In this document: positions 43,697 to 52,491 of the stretch, in pieces
Layout of the letters: every line of letters begins with the position of its first letter
How positions within the stretch are numbered: the first letter of the stretch is position 1
Assembly: GCA_031367505.1 (NCBI GenBank)
Contig: JANLPY010000627.1
Coordinates: forward strand, 23,781 to 87,780
DNA: 64,000 nt
Direction of reading: 5' to 3'
Source: JAKFWF01 sp031367505
GTDB taxonomy: Bacteria > Pseudomonadota > Alphaproteobacteria > Rhizobiales > Hyphomicrobiaceae
The notes under the pieces: model-generated
The model's input: only the letters and a program-made list of their open reading frames with translations
Databases searched by the model: none
What the model was told of the DNA's origin: nothing
Position numbers and translations under genes: made by a program

Positions 43697-44213
43697 GCTT
43701 CTTGCGCATGAGAATTTCGTCGAGGCCGGATTTGATCAGGTCGTCGAGAATGGCGACCTGCTCGTAGCCACAACTGGCGTATAGTTTCAATGCGCCGGAA
43801 TTGATCGATACGGCACAAATCCATGCGTTGCGCGCCCCGCCGCCGCGGGCTTCCGTCTCGAACCAGTTGAGAATTGCGTGGCCGTGACCGCGGCGTTGGT
43901 AGCCGGGTTTGATCGCCAAGAACTGCATGTAGGGCCCGGCGAGCCACGGGTGGCGAATGACGGCCACGCCGATCGGAATGGGGCAATCGTGCGATCTGAC
44001 GGCGAGCCGAATGCCGCCGTCGGCCGCCGGCACGAAAAGAGACGCCAAGTTAGCCGCTGTGGTGCCATAGTGTGACCACGGCTCGATCGCCACAAGTGTT
44101 TGACCCAGCGCGTCCGCTTCTGCAGCTTCAATCGCCGATAGCCATAGACCTGCCTGGCTCAGCTCGTAGCGCTCAGCGCGGAAGGCCGGTCGTTTTGGTC
44201 GACTGCCAGCCAT
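43677..44213 (-). CDS. GNAT-family N-acetyltransferase
   Basis: A 178-residue acetyltransferase. The acetyl-CoA loop is FLAIKPGYQRRGHGHAILNW (R/QxxGxG/A), followed by AWICAVSINSGALKLYASCG and YEQVAILDD, the usual strands 5-7 of the fold. Its start lies inside the end of the polysaccharide-deacetylase gene (41-base overlap), indicating coupled translation. The acceptor is unknown. Confidence 0.85.
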   Translation of the reverse strand: MAGSRPKRPAFRAERYELSQAGLWLSAIEAAEADALGQTLVAIEPWSHYGTTAANLASLFVPAADGGIRLAVRSHDCPIPIGVAVIRHPWLAGPYMQFLAIKPGYQRRGHGHAILNWFETEARGGGARNAWICAVSINSGALKLYASCGYEQVAILDDLIKSGLDEILMRKKLNPSDN

Positions 44214-45225
44214 TAGGCGCTCCGGATGGTGTGGGCTTTTTGCTGAACAGAAAGTCGTACTTGTCGGTATCCCCGGGGCGGCTATCGTAACACGTATCGG
44301 CGATCACCGGTGTGCCCGCCGCCAGTAACTCACTCACCGTCACGAATTCGAATCCCATGGCTTTCAGTTTCGGGATCGCCAAAGGCATGGCCTCCGCCGT
44401 ATGATGCCCGCGGCCATTGGCGTGCGCAATAATAATAGAGCCGGGTTTGGTGTTGCGCAGCATTGCGTCGGCGATCGCGCGCGCCGATTGGGAAGGGGCC
44501 GGGTCACCCGTCGACACGTCCCACTGAACACTGACGAGGCCGTTATCGGCGGCCGTCTGTAACGCCGCAGGACTGCACGCGCCGAATGCGAAACGGTGCA
44601 ATGTCAATCGGTCCGGCACCCCAGCCATTGCGTTCGTCCCAGCAGCGCAACTGCGGGCGGCCAACTCAGCGCGGACTTTGCGATAAGCCTTAAGTGGATT
44701 GACCAGTTCGTCGACGAGTGCTGCGCCGCTCAGCGCGCGCACGTTGCGATGGGCCCAGCCGTGACCGCCAATTTCGAACAATGGGTCAGACACCAACTGC
44801 TGTGCGCGCTCGTCGTGTGACATCAGCCACTTGCCGCCGGTGAAGAGCGTCGCGCGCGTACCTGTTGCCCGCAGATAGTCGATGATCGGGCCGTCATATC
44901 CAGCGACCTCGCCTGGCTGCTCGCATAGGTCGAGGGTGAGGGCGATGAGTTTGCGCCCCTTGGGCAACTCGACGCGGCGGATGGCGCCACGCAATTTCGG
45001 CGGCACCGAAGCCGGCGTCCCGATGGCTGTCGTGGGAGCCGCGATCTGCGAGCCGGCCGCGCCACGCACCGGTTTCACTTCGCTCGATTGGGCTGCCAGA
45101 CTTGCCGAGGCAAAGCAGGCGCGCTGTAGCGCCCCGCTATTGGCGCCAAGTGCGGCGCTACCGCCGATCGCCAGCGCAATGGCGGCAATGACAGCGCTGA
45201 TTGTCGATCGATGGGTAACCGTCAT
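44173..45225 (-). CDS. Polysaccharide deacetylase-family protein
   Basis: A 350-residue exported NodB-fold protein. The N-terminal hydrophobic segment (STISAVIAAIALAIGGSAAL) is a signal or anchor. The NodB domain reads LIALTLDLCEQPGEVAGYDG, then ATLFTGGKWLMSHDERA and EIGGHGWAHRNVRALSG, where the His pair binds metal. The motif usually written TFDD is here TLDLCE, so the second Asp is missing and Glu may replace it; I believe a rhizobial subfamily shares this form. The end IADTCYDSRPGDTDKYDFLF is also subfamily-like. Probable role: envelope glycan deacetylation. Confidence 0.85.
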   Translation of the reverse strand: MTVTHRSTISAVIAAIALAIGGSAALGANSGALQRACFASASLAAQSSEVKPVRGAAGSQIAAPTTAIGTPASVPPKLRGAIRRVELPKGRKLIALTLDLCEQPGEVAGYDGPIIDYLRATGTRATLFTGGKWLMSHDERAQQLVSDPLFEIGGHGWAHRNVRALSGAALVDELVNPLKAYRKVRAELAARSCAAGTNAMAGVPDRLTLHRFAFGACSPAALQTAADNGLVSVQWDVSTGDPAPSQSARAIADAMLRNTKPGSIIIAHANGRGHHTAEAMPLAIPKLKAMGFEFVTVSELLAAGTPVIADTCYDSRPGDTDKYDFLFSKKPTPSGAPNGWQSTKTTGLPR

Positions 45226-45302
45226 AGAAATCCTTCCGCAGATGGCGGTCCGGCCTTAGGCTATTCAATCATTGTGGTCCAGATCGAGGCGGAGACGGTC
45301 GC

Positions 45303-46175
45303 ATGAAGATCGATTGGCGCGGCGCATTTGTCGAGATCGATGAACTCTCGGTTCACTATGTTCGAGCCGGTCAGGGGCGGCCGGTCATTTTCCTGCATGG
45401 CTGGCCAGAGTTCGCCCGAACCTGGATGCACAACTTGCCGGTCCTGGCGGAGCAATTCGATTGCATCGCGCCGGAGTTTCGTGGCTTCGGCGAAACGATC
45501 ATCAAGCGCGGGCGGCCGGAAGGTGGCACTCCACCTCAGTTACTAGCCAAGGACCTCAAGGCGTTCATCGATGCGCTAGGGCTTACCCAAGTCGATATCG
45601 TATCGCACGATGTCGGTTCATTCGTGGCTCAAACGTTTGCCCATGCCTATCCGGGCTCGGTGAGGCGAATGTTCTTCTTCAACTGCGCTCACCCAGGGAT
45701 CGGTACGCGCTGGGGCCTCGCCGATAACTTCCCGGAACTTTGGTATCAGCAATTCCATCAGAAGGATTTTGCCGCCGCCCTGGTTGGATCGTCACGTGAG
45801 GCGGCGCGCATTTATTTCGAGTATTTCCTCACCCATTGGTCCCATCGCAAAGATGCCTTCACGCCCTATCTCGACGAGTGGGTGGACAACTTCATGCGAC
45901 CCGGCAACATCCAAGGCGGCTTCGACTGGTACAAGGGTGTTGCCGCTTTCCGCCGCCGCCTGGCGCAAGGAGGCGGGCCATCAATTCCGAAAATCGTGGC
46001 GCCGGCATACGTGCTGTCCGGGCGGCACGATCCTGTTCTGCAATTCGCGTGGACCGATAAGCTCACCGAATATTTTGCAACGGTCACGCTGGAATGCGCC
46101 GAAGAGGCAGGTCACTTCGTGCACTTCGAGGTGCCCGAACTGGCCAATCAACGCATTGCAGCCTTCTTGGGTTGA
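45303..46175 (+). CDS. Epoxide hydrolase/dehalogenase-type hydrolase
   Basis: A 290-residue alpha/beta-hydrolase with an Asp nucleophile. HGWPEFARTW forms the oxyanion region. The elbow SHDVGSFVAQTFAHAY places Asp at the nucleophile position, as in epoxide hydrolases and haloacetate dehalogenases. The acid Asp is in VLSGRHDPVL and the His in EEAGHFVHFE. A cap domain lies between residues about 140 and 215. ATG 45303 gives the full fold. The enoyl-CoA hydratase gene converges 9 bases downstream. Natural substrate unknown. Confidence 0.88.
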   Translation: MKIDWRGAFVEIDELSVHYVRAGQGRPVIFLHGWPEFARTWMHNLPVLAEQFDCIAPEFRGFGETIIKRGRPEGGTPPQLLAKDLKAFIDALGLTQVDIVSHDVGSFVAQTFAHAYPGSVRRMFFFNCAHPGIGTRWGLADNFPELWYQQFHQKDFAAALVGSSREAARIYFEYFLTHWSHRKDAFTPYLDEWVDNFMRPGNIQGGFDWYKGVAAFRRRLAQGGGPSIPKIVAPAYVLSGRHDPVLQFAWTDKLTEYFATVTLECAEEAGHFVHFEVPELANQRIAAFLG

Positions 46176-46184
46176 AAGCAGGGC

Positions 46185-46985
46185 TCACCGGCCCTTGAAC
46201 GCCGGCTTGCGCTTTTCCATGAAGGCGCGCCGGCCTTCGACATAGTCGGCACTGGCGAAGCAGGCATCGACCAGGGCGTCGAGTTCGGTCATATCCGCGA
46301 TCGCTGGATTAGCGGCGAGCGCATCGATGCATCGTTTGGCCGCCAGGATCGACAGCGGAGCGTTCGTCGCGATCTCGGCCGTGAGGGCCGCGGTCGCCGC
46401 CTGTAGTTCGTGTGGTTGCACGACGCGATTGACGAGACCCATGCCGGCTGCTTCCGATGCGGAAAAACGGCGTCCGGTGAACAGAAGTTCCTTGGCGCGG
46501 GCAGCCGACACGACACCGAGCATCGGCCGCATCCAGCGCGGATTGTAGCCAATGCCGAGTTTGGCTGCGGGGACCGAGAATTGCGAAACGCTCGACGCAA
46601 ACCTTATGTCGCAACACAGCGCGACTTCCAACCCGCCTCCCAGACAGAACCCGTTGATCATGGCGATCGTCGGTTTTGCCGAGGCGGCAAGCGTTTCGAA
46701 TGCGAGATTGTTGAGGTCATCGTAGGCAGCGGCCGTTTCGGCCGTTCGGGTTTGCTCGAATTCGGAAATGTCAGCGCCTGCCGAAAACGACTTATCGCCT
46801 GCGCCACGCAGGATGATGACGCGAACGTCACTGTTGCGCTCGGCGTTGCGGATCAGCTGCGGTAGGGCTGCCCACATTGATGTCGTAAAGGCGTTGAGAC
46901 GCGCTTGATTATCGATGATGATATGCAACACGTGATCGTGCAACTCGGTGGTGAGCGCGGAATTGGAAACGATTGAAGTTTTCAT
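46185..46985 (-). CDS. Enoyl-CoA hydratase/isomerase family protein
   Basis: A 266-residue crotonase-fold enzyme acting on acyl-CoA thioesters. The CoA/oxyanion region is KSFSAGADISEFEQTR. The second oxyanion segment is MINGFCLGGGLEVALCCDIR, and PAAKLGIGYNP follows where a catalytic Glu would be expected, so the classic hydratase Glu pair is not clearly complete. It could act as a hydratase, isomerase or another crotonase-type enzyme. ATG 46985. Confidence 0.87.
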   Translation of the reverse strand: MKTSIVSNSALTTELHDHVLHIIIDNQARLNAFTTSMWAALPQLIRNAERNSDVRVIILRGAGDKSFSAGADISEFEQTRTAETAAAYDDLNNLAFETLAASAKPTIAMINGFCLGGGLEVALCCDIRFASSVSQFSVPAAKLGIGYNPRWMRPMLGVVSAARAKELLFTGRRFSASEAAGMGLVNRVVQPHELQAATAALTAEIATNAPLSILAAKRCIDALAANPAIADMTELDALVDACFASADYVEGRRAFMEKRKPAFKGR

Positions 46986-47156
46986 GGTCTAGTTGTCCTG
47001 AAGCGAGCGCGTCGCCATCTAAGAGTTAACGGCGCAGGTTTGCACGATAGAGTCGAAATTGCGCGCCGAGCCAAGCCGTTGACTTGGCCCCCGGCGCTGA
47101 TTAGGCATTTTTTATGCGAATACGGCAGCGTTCGTTTGTCACCTGAGGAGCATGCC

Positions 47157-47993
47157 ATGGCAACGCAACATTCGAGCAACGTTCAAACACTCGTGACTTC
47201 TATTGATCCAATCTGGACGACCCTCAAGACCGAGGCTGAAGTGGCAGCTAACGCAGAACCAGCGCTTGGCGGCTTTCTATATGCGACGATACTCAGTCAC
47301 AGCCGGCTTGAAGACGCCGTCTGTCATCGTCTGGCGCAGCGGCTCAACCATACGGATGTTGATGCCACTTTAATCGGCCAAACCTTCGCGCAGTCGCTTG
47401 CACGGCACCCGGAGCTAGGCGATCTCTTCAGGGCAGATCTGCAAGCCGTGTTCGATCGCGATCCCGCGTGCACTCGATATCTCGAGCCGCTCCTTTATTT
47501 CAAAGGCTTCCATGCGCTCGTCGCTCATCGCTTTGCGCACTCGCTTTGGACCGAGGGCCGCCGCGATTTTGCACTGTACCTGCAGAGCCAATCATCGCGA
47601 ATTTTCGCGGTCGATATAAATCCGGCAACCCGCATGGGTCGCGGGATCATGCTTGATCATGGCACTGGCATCGTCATCGGCGAAACCGCTGTTGTCGGCG
47701 ATAATTGCTCTATTTTGCAAGATGTTACGCTTGGCGGCAACGGCAAGGAAACGGGTGATCGCCACCCCAAGATTGGCAATAATGTGTTGCTGGCTGCCGG
47801 TGCCAAGGTGCTCGGCAACATTCGCGTGGGTCACTGCTCGAAGGTCGCAGCCGGTTCGGTCGTACTAAATGACGTGCCCGACAACAAGACGGTCGCCGGT
47901 GTTCCCGCGCGCATCGTTGGCGATAGCGGCTGTCCTGAGCCCGCCCGCATGATGGACCAACGCCTTGCGCCCGACGATTGCGGATGCCACTAG
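47157..47993 (+). CDS. cysE: Serine O-acetyltransferase
   Basis: A 278-residue enzyme that acetylates serine for cysteine synthesis. The N-terminal helical domain (DPIWTTLKTEAEVAANAEPA) is followed by the left-handed beta-helix: GIMLDHGTGIVIGETAVVGD with the catalytic His near 166, ILQDVTLGGNGKETGDRHPK and KVLGNIRVGHCSKVAAGSVV. The C-terminal tail that usually binds cysteine synthase is present but ends in CGCH rather than the common Ile. ATG 47157 follows GAGGAG. DUF3126 and gamma carbonic anhydrase genes follow on the same strand. Confidence 0.95.
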   Translation: MATQHSSNVQTLVTSIDPIWTTLKTEAEVAANAEPALGGFLYATILSHSRLEDAVCHRLAQRLNHTDVDATLIGQTFAQSLARHPELGDLFRADLQAVFDRDPACTRYLEPLLYFKGFHALVAHRFAHSLWTEGRRDFALYLQSQSSRIFAVDINPATRMGRGIMLDHGTGIVIGETAVVGDNCSILQDVTLGGNGKETGDRHPKIGNNVLLAAGAKVLGNIRVGHCSKVAAGSVVLNDVPDNKTVAGVPARIVGDSGCPEPARMMDQRLAPDDCGCH

Positions 47994-48036
47994 AGCACCT
48001 GATTTCAACGAACCTCGCGCCGAAAGACATTTCACC

Positions 48037-48249
48037 ATGAAAGAAGACGTGCCGAAGCTGCAAGCCTACCTGCGGAAAACATTCAAGTCAGACGCAGTCC
48101 GGGTCGTGATGCACGGTCGCAAGAAGGACATGGCCGAAGTATTCATGGGTAGCGATCAAATCGCGCAGCTCTATCGGGACGAAGAAGACGGCGAGGTCAG
48201 CTATCAATTGCAGATGGCGATCCTCGACATCGATCTGGAAGGTCTGTGA
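48037..48249 (+). CDS. DUF3126 small protein
   Basis: A 70-residue soluble protein of the DUF3126 family: MKEDVPKLQAYLRKTFKSDA, a strand VRVVMHGRKKDMAEVFMG, then IAQLYRDEEDGEVSYQLQMA. The family is nearly confined to alphaproteobacteria, and I recall it next to cysE, as here. ATG 48037 is used, the upstream frame being non-coding. The gamma carbonic anhydrase starts three bases after its stop. Function unknown. Confidence 0.9.
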   Translation: MKEDVPKLQAYLRKTFKSDAVRVVMHGRKKDMAEVFMGSDQIAQLYRDEEDGEVSYQLQMAILDIDLEGL

Positions 48250-48252
48250 GCG

Positions 48253-48783
48253 ATGGCCCTTTATTCGCTCGACGGTAAAACGGTGGTTATGCCGGCGGAT
48301 GGTCAGGCGTGGGTGGCGCCGAACGCAATTTGCGTCGGCAACATTACACTGCGGCGGGATGCCAGCGTTTGGTTCAACGCTGTCATTCGCGGCGACAACG
48401 AACCGATCGTCATCGGTGAGCGCTCCAATGTCCAGGACGGCTGCATCCTGCATACCGATCCGGGCTTCCCAATGACGATCGAGGAAGATTGCACCATTGG
48501 GCACATGGTCATGTTGCACGGCTGTAGGATTGGCCGCGGCAGCCTCATCGGTATCGGTGCGATCATTCTCAACGGCGCCGAGATCGGCGAAGAATGCCTG
48601 ATCGGTGCGGGTGCACTCATCCCCGAGGGCAAGAAAATTCCGGCCCGGTCCGTCGTAATGGGTGCGCCGGGTAAAATCATCCGCGCAGTTACCGAAGCCG
48701 ACATTGAGCGTATGCGCGGCGGCGCGCTAAGCTACCAGCGCAATTGGAAACGCTTTGCAGCTGGCATGAAGCCGCAAGGTTAA
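48253..48783 (+). CDS. Gamma-class carbonic anhydrase-like protein
   Basis: A 176-residue trimeric left-handed beta-helix protein that hydrates CO2 with a metal bound between subunits. Hexapeptide repeats run from APNAICVGNITLRRDASVWF. The metal His residues are in CILHTDPGFPM and GHMVMLHGCRIGRG. GAGALIPEGKKIPARSVVMG closes the coil. All three His ligands are seen, so it is probably active or a close relative (YrdA/PaaY-like). It is translationally close to DUF3126 and cysE. Confidence 0.92.
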   Translation: MALYSLDGKTVVMPADGQAWVAPNAICVGNITLRRDASVWFNAVIRGDNEPIVIGERSNVQDGCILHTDPGFPMTIEEDCTIGHMVMLHGCRIGRGSLIGIGAIILNGAEIGEECLIGAGALIPEGKKIPARSVVMGAPGKIIRAVTEADIERMRGGALSYQRNWKRFAAGMKPQG

Positions 48784-48815
48784 ATGGACTTGCGTATCTT
48801 GTGACGCCCCGCAGT

Positions 48816-49487
48816 TCAGGGCGAATTCGTGCGTTTCGCCTTCACGCCCGATAGTGCGGCGGGTGGCTGAGCTTGTTTGGGGTCCAGTGACATCCAGACG
48901 CGGGGGTTCAAATACGACTGCCGCATCACGTACTCGTAGGGCGTGCGATACCACGGCAGCACCATTGAGTTCTTGTTGTCCAAGATGAAATCACCCTGGG
49001 CAGTCCGTGCCGTCAGGATCGCGTGGCCCTCGCCCTTTTCGTCCTTCACGACCGTAATCAATAGGCTGCCGACCGGCCAACCGCGCTTGATGAGAAGATG
49101 GCGCTTGAGAAGGGCATAATCTTCGCAGTCGCCCTTGGTGACGGGCAACGTCCAATACTCCTCGACACCGTAGAGCTCGAGATCCGTCGCAGGCTCGATC
49201 GACGTATTGACGACGCGGTTGATATCGTCCAGCTCGGCCAAACGTTGCGGGCTGGCGAAAAAACGTATCTGGTCGACCGTGTCTCCCGCGCATTCCTGCT
49301 GCATGCGATTGCAGAAATCGACAAACCCGTACGGCGGTGCGGCTTGGCCAAATACGCGCATATACTGCGGTGCGCGCTCGGCTAATCGGGCTCGGCTATC
49401 GTCGGCCGCGGCAGTGGTTGTCCAAGCGCCAATGAGTAGCGCTATTACTGCCAGCGCTGGCTTGGCCATGTCACGAATACTCATCAT
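48816..49487 (-). CDS. Transglutaminase-like cysteine protease (BTLCP)
   Basis: A 223-residue exported protein of the bacterial transglutaminase-like cysteine proteinase (BTLCP/DUF920) family, related to LapG. The signal MAKPALAVIALLIGAWTTTA ends near AAA. The catalytic triad is Cys in TKGDCEDYALLKRH, His in GEGHAILTARTAQ and Asp in GDFILDNKN. LapG-type members cut adhesins under c-di-GMP control, and a tandem-PilZ gene lies next to it in the same direction, but no LapD-like partner or adhesin is in the window. Start: ATG 49487 behind TTGGAG, with ATG 49484 possible. Confidence 0.88.
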   Translation of the reverse strand: MMSIRDMAKPALAVIALLIGAWTTTAAADDSRARLAERAPQYMRVFGQAAPPYGFVDFCNRMQQECAGDTVDQIRFFASPQRLAELDDINRVVNTSIEPATDLELYGVEEYWTLPVTKGDCEDYALLKRHLLIKRGWPVGSLLITVVKDEKGEGHAILTARTAQGDFILDNKNSMVLPWYRTPYEYVMRQSYLNPRVWMSLDPKQAQPPAALSGVKAKRTNSP

Positions 49488-49570
49488 AACCAACTCCAAC
49501 GCAAAGGACGCACTACAACAGACGCACGGCGACGCTCGGTGGTTCCTCCAGACTGGAACCAAAGTAGCGG

Positions 49571-50233
49571 TCATCCGAAATATCGCCGCAGTGCTTCTGG
49601 ATTTTGGATATCCAGGAACTGAACGCCGATGCCTTCCGGATGATGTCGCACGACAAGTGCGCGCAGCTTACCCAAAGTGACGTGCATGCCGAGCGGCGGA
49701 CGTATCGTCGTCACAACAGAGGCACCCGAGATGGAGACGTCTTGCAGGAGAACATCGATTTCCTGATCGTCCGATAAACGCATGATGGTGTTCCGGGCAC
49801 CCGAGGTGACGCGCTCGTGGCCCGTGCGCCGTCCGTCGATGCCTTCAAGTTCGCTGCGATTTAACAGCCAAGTGATCTGTGCGCCTAACTTCTCGCGCTT
49901 GTGCAGCGTCGCTGAGAACTTTAGGGCAAATCCGCCGTCGAAGGTCCGCACGACGATACCTTCAACGCCGCCCAGTTCGTCGAGGTAGGCAACGATGCGC
50001 TCGCCGTCATCGACCGCGACAGGTGACATGAACGAGCCGCCACCGACTGAGATGTTATTTACGCGGCAGGGATATTCCTGCTTGTTGCCGCGCATAAAGC
50101 GCCCCAACATGCTCAATTCAAAGCGTAAATGGCGCCGCTTGCTGCTTTCGTCCCCGGCGTGCGGCACAGCTGATCCGGCCCGAGCCTGAAGCCGATCGTG
50201 CGGGTGGTCGAGAACGGGGCTGGATTGGTCCAT
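49571..50233 (-). CDS. Tandem PilZ-domain protein
   Basis: A 220-residue soluble protein with two PilZ domains, the usual receptors of c-di-GMP. The first has RRHLRFELSMLGRFMRG (RxxxR) and NNISVGGGSFMSP (N/DxSxxG). The second has a weaker Arg motif (GRRTGHERVTSGARN) and DVSISGASVVTT. So one domain has a complete ligand motif and the second is partly degenerate. ATG 50233 follows GCAGGAT. It is upstream of the BTLCP gene in the same direction, suggesting c-di-GMP-linked surface control. Confidence 0.87.
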   Translation of the reverse strand: MDQSSPVLDHPHDRLQARAGSAVPHAGDESSKRRHLRFELSMLGRFMRGNKQEYPCRVNNISVGGGSFMSPVAVDDGERIVAYLDELGGVEGIVVRTFDGGFALKFSATLHKREKLGAQITWLLNRSELEGIDGRRTGHERVTSGARNTIMRLSDDQEIDVLLQDVSISGASVVTTIRPPLGMHVTLGKLRALVVRHHPEGIGVQFLDIQNPEALRRYFG

Positions 50234-50417
50234 GTTATCCTGCAGCGGCACGCGCAATCGAACGAGTTGCGAGCTAAAGGCCCAAAGTACGCAACCCTCG
50301 GTGCGTCATCTGAGATCAACTCTTCAAGACCTCAGATTAACTGCAGGAATTTAACGGGTGCCTAACGGCGTGCGTCTTTTTGGAACGATAATTTGCCGAA
50401 GCGTTCCGGGCCACGCT

Positions 50418-51056
50418 CTAAACCTTGCCACTCTCGGATTTTGATAGGCCACCCTCGTAAACACGAAATTGGCGGCGCTCCGATCGCACGAGCCGGGCAT
50501 CGCGCATTTGCGGCGCAAACGGGGCTTGCCGCTCGCCGGGCTCCAACGGGGCACTAGCAATGCCTTCCGGAGGGACCAGATCATGCTCGATGAGGGTGGT
50601 TTGCTCAAGGCGCGCCGTGCCAAGCCAAACCGGTGGGGAGATGCAACTGATCGAACCAACGATACGATCCAGGACATGGCTGGTGTGGGTGAGGGGCAGC
50701 AGAATTGTTTCGAACTGAGCATGCCGTCCATCGCTCGTCGATGCCTCGAACATGATACGGGCGACGCCGCTTCGGGACGTTAAGTGGCGCAATTGCTCCT
50801 GCATAACGATGCGATCGTTGCCGGTCCACAAATCCAGGAAATTAATGCCGCGAAACTCAATCCCGAAGGCTTCGAAGATCCGGGTTCCAGCCAGCCGGAA
50901 GCGGTAGGAGCCCGCTTCGATACGCTCGAGGATAAAGGTTTCGGGCAAAATAGCACCAATGCGTGCCGGCTCGATATCGAACCTGCGGGGCGCGATGCGA
51001 TTGCCACGCACCTCGTTCCAATAGGCGTATAGGATTTGGCTGGTCGTCTGTTTCAT
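50418..51056 (-). CDS. PAS-domain protein (PF07310-like)
   Basis: A 212-residue protein dominated by one PAS-type domain of the alphaproteobacterial PAS_5 group. Family segments are YAYWNEVRGNRIAPRRFDIE, AILPETFILERIEAGSYRFR and GTRIFEAFGIEFRGINFLDL. No output domain is fused, which is usual for this group. ATG 51056 follows GTGAG. Next to the PilZ gene, it may act in the same signalling layer. Ligand unknown. Confidence 0.85.
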   Translation of the reverse strand: MKQTTSQILYAYWNEVRGNRIAPRRFDIEPARIGAILPETFILERIEAGSYRFRLAGTRIFEAFGIEFRGINFLDLWTGNDRIVMQEQLRHLTSRSGVARIMFEASTSDGRHAQFETILLPLTHTSHVLDRIVGSISCISPPVWLGTARLEQTTLIEHDLVPPEGIASAPLEPGERQAPFAPQMRDARLVRSERRQFRVYEGGLSKSESGKV

Positions 51057-51250
51057 CTCACGCTTTCCCAGCGCCGCTATGGACAAAGCGGCCAGTGAAC
51101 GTCTGTTGAGCAGATTTCGTGCCACGCCGCCGTGCCGAGCCCCCAATGCCTAGCCGGACGCCTATTGCGTTGCAGCATCGGACCTTCGGCGCTAAGGCGA
51201 CAGGTTCCAACTCGCGCGCACCGCGCTGCAATCGTTAAGAGGACCAATCG

Positions 51251-51973
51251 GTGGCGACATCACAACCTGTGTTCAATGCCCCAAATGTCGTCCTGGCGAC
51301 CATTGTGGCGCTCGCAGCCGTGCACCTGGGACGGGAATTTCTCGATCCCGCACAGGAGGAATGGCTTCTGCTGGTGGGGGCGTTTATTCCAGCGCGCTAC
51401 GCTGGTCAGGTATTGCCCGGCGGCGACGTGGCGAAAATCACGTCCTTCGTTACGCACATGGGTCTTCACGGCGATTACGCGCATTTAGCGGTCAATTGCG
51501 GGTGGATGCTGGCGTTTGGCAGTATTGTCGGACGCCGGATCGGTACCGCCCGTTTCCTTGCGCTGTCGGTTGTCACCGGCATTGTTGGTGCAGCATCGTT
51601 CCTGGCGTTTAATTGGGGGCTGTTCGCACCCATGGTGGGAGCGTCCGGTGCGATCTCAGGCCTGATGGGCGCTTCGGTGCGGTTCATGTTCAATTCGCTC
51701 GCGACCGGTGGCCGCGATGGTAGCACCGTTGCGCCCCGCATGAGCCTCGCCGAGGTTTTCCGCGACCAGCGCGCGCGATTGATGATCGGCTCGTGGGTCG
51801 CGATCAATCTACTATTTGGCTTGTTTCTTGACCGTATGTTCTCAGCCGGCGGTATCGCGTGGGAAGCTCACCTCGGCGGGTTTGCTGCCGGGCTTTTCCT
51901 GTTCGCATGGTTCGACCGTGAGGTTCACCTGCCACTTGGCATCACTGAGGATCCAGACGCTCCCCTCCACTGA
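51251..51973 (+). CDS. Rhomboid-family intramembrane protease
   Basis: A 240-residue polytopic serine protease. The N-terminal loop has HMGLHGDYAHLAVNCGWMLA, the H-N pair typical of the family. The catalytic Ser (near 131) is in PMVGASGAISGLMGASVRFM and the catalytic His (near 205) is in WEAHLGGFAAGLFLF. Five to six membrane segments are present. The start is GTG 51251, preceded by AAGAGGA. It cleaves membrane-embedded substrates, which are unknown here. The CBS gene follows 73 bases downstream. Confidence 0.92.
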   Translation: MATSQPVFNAPNVVLATIVALAAVHLGREFLDPAQEEWLLLVGAFIPARYAGQVLPGGDVAKITSFVTHMGLHGDYAHLAVNCGWMLAFGSIVGRRIGTARFLALSVVTGIVGAASFLAFNWGLFAPMVGASGAISGLMGASVRFMFNSLATGGRDGSTVAPRMSLAEVFRDQRARLMIGSWVAINLLFGLFLDRMFSAGGIAWEAHLGGFAAGLFLFAWFDREVHLPLGITEDPDAPLH

Positions 51974-52046
51974 AGTCTTGCCAATCAGCAATACTTGGCA
52001 GAGCATCAGCCAACGAAAAGACGGCAACAGACAAGGAGGAACCGCC

Positions 52047-52478
52047 ATGAACGTTGCTGCGATTTTGAAGTCAAAGGGTCAACTTGTGACGACGGCACTC
52101 AGCACATCGAGCATTGCCGAGGTGGCCAAGTTGCTGGCCAGCCACCGCATCGGCGCAATCGTGATTGTTGGCGCTGGCGGTGAAGTCGAGGGCATCGTTT
52201 CGGAACGCGATATCGTCAAGGCGATCGCGGTACGCGGCTCAACGTGCCTGGACGAGACGGCCGCCGCGATCATGACGCGCGAAGTCGTTACTTGCGATCC
52301 GAGCGAACGGCTTGATCAGGTTATGGCAACAATGACGGCCGGTCGTTTCCGCCACGTACCGATTGTCGAAGGCGGCAAACTGGTCGGTATCGTGTCGATC
52401 GGCGACGCGGTGAAGCATCACATCGCCGAGGTCGAACTTGAGGCCAGCCAACTGAAGAACTATGTGATCGCCGGCTGA
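52047..52478 (+). CDS. Tandem CBS-domain protein
   Basis: A 143-residue protein consisting of two CBS domains, which bind adenine nucleotides. The first is VTTALSTSSIAEVAKLLASH with IGAIVIVGAGGEVEGIVSE. The second is IMTREVVTCDPSERLDQVMA with RFRHVPIVEGGKLVGIVSIG. ATG 52047 follows AAGGAGGA. Stand-alone CBS pairs of this type are common in Hyphomicrobiales and of unclear partner. It converges on the patatin gene 13 bases downstream. Confidence 0.93.
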   Translation: MNVAAILKSKGQLVTTALSTSSIAEVAKLLASHRIGAIVIVGAGGEVEGIVSERDIVKAIAVRGSTCLDETAAAIMTREVVTCDPSERLDQVMATMTAGRFRHVPIVEGGKLVGIVSIGDAVKHHIAEVELEASQLKNYVIAG

Positions 52479-52491
52479 AATAGATCGGCGG

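Noticed and set aside
47079..47107. Promoter for cysE at TTGACT with 17-base spacer
   Set aside because: The -35 match is good but the -10 (TAGGCA) is poor, so the assignment is not safe.
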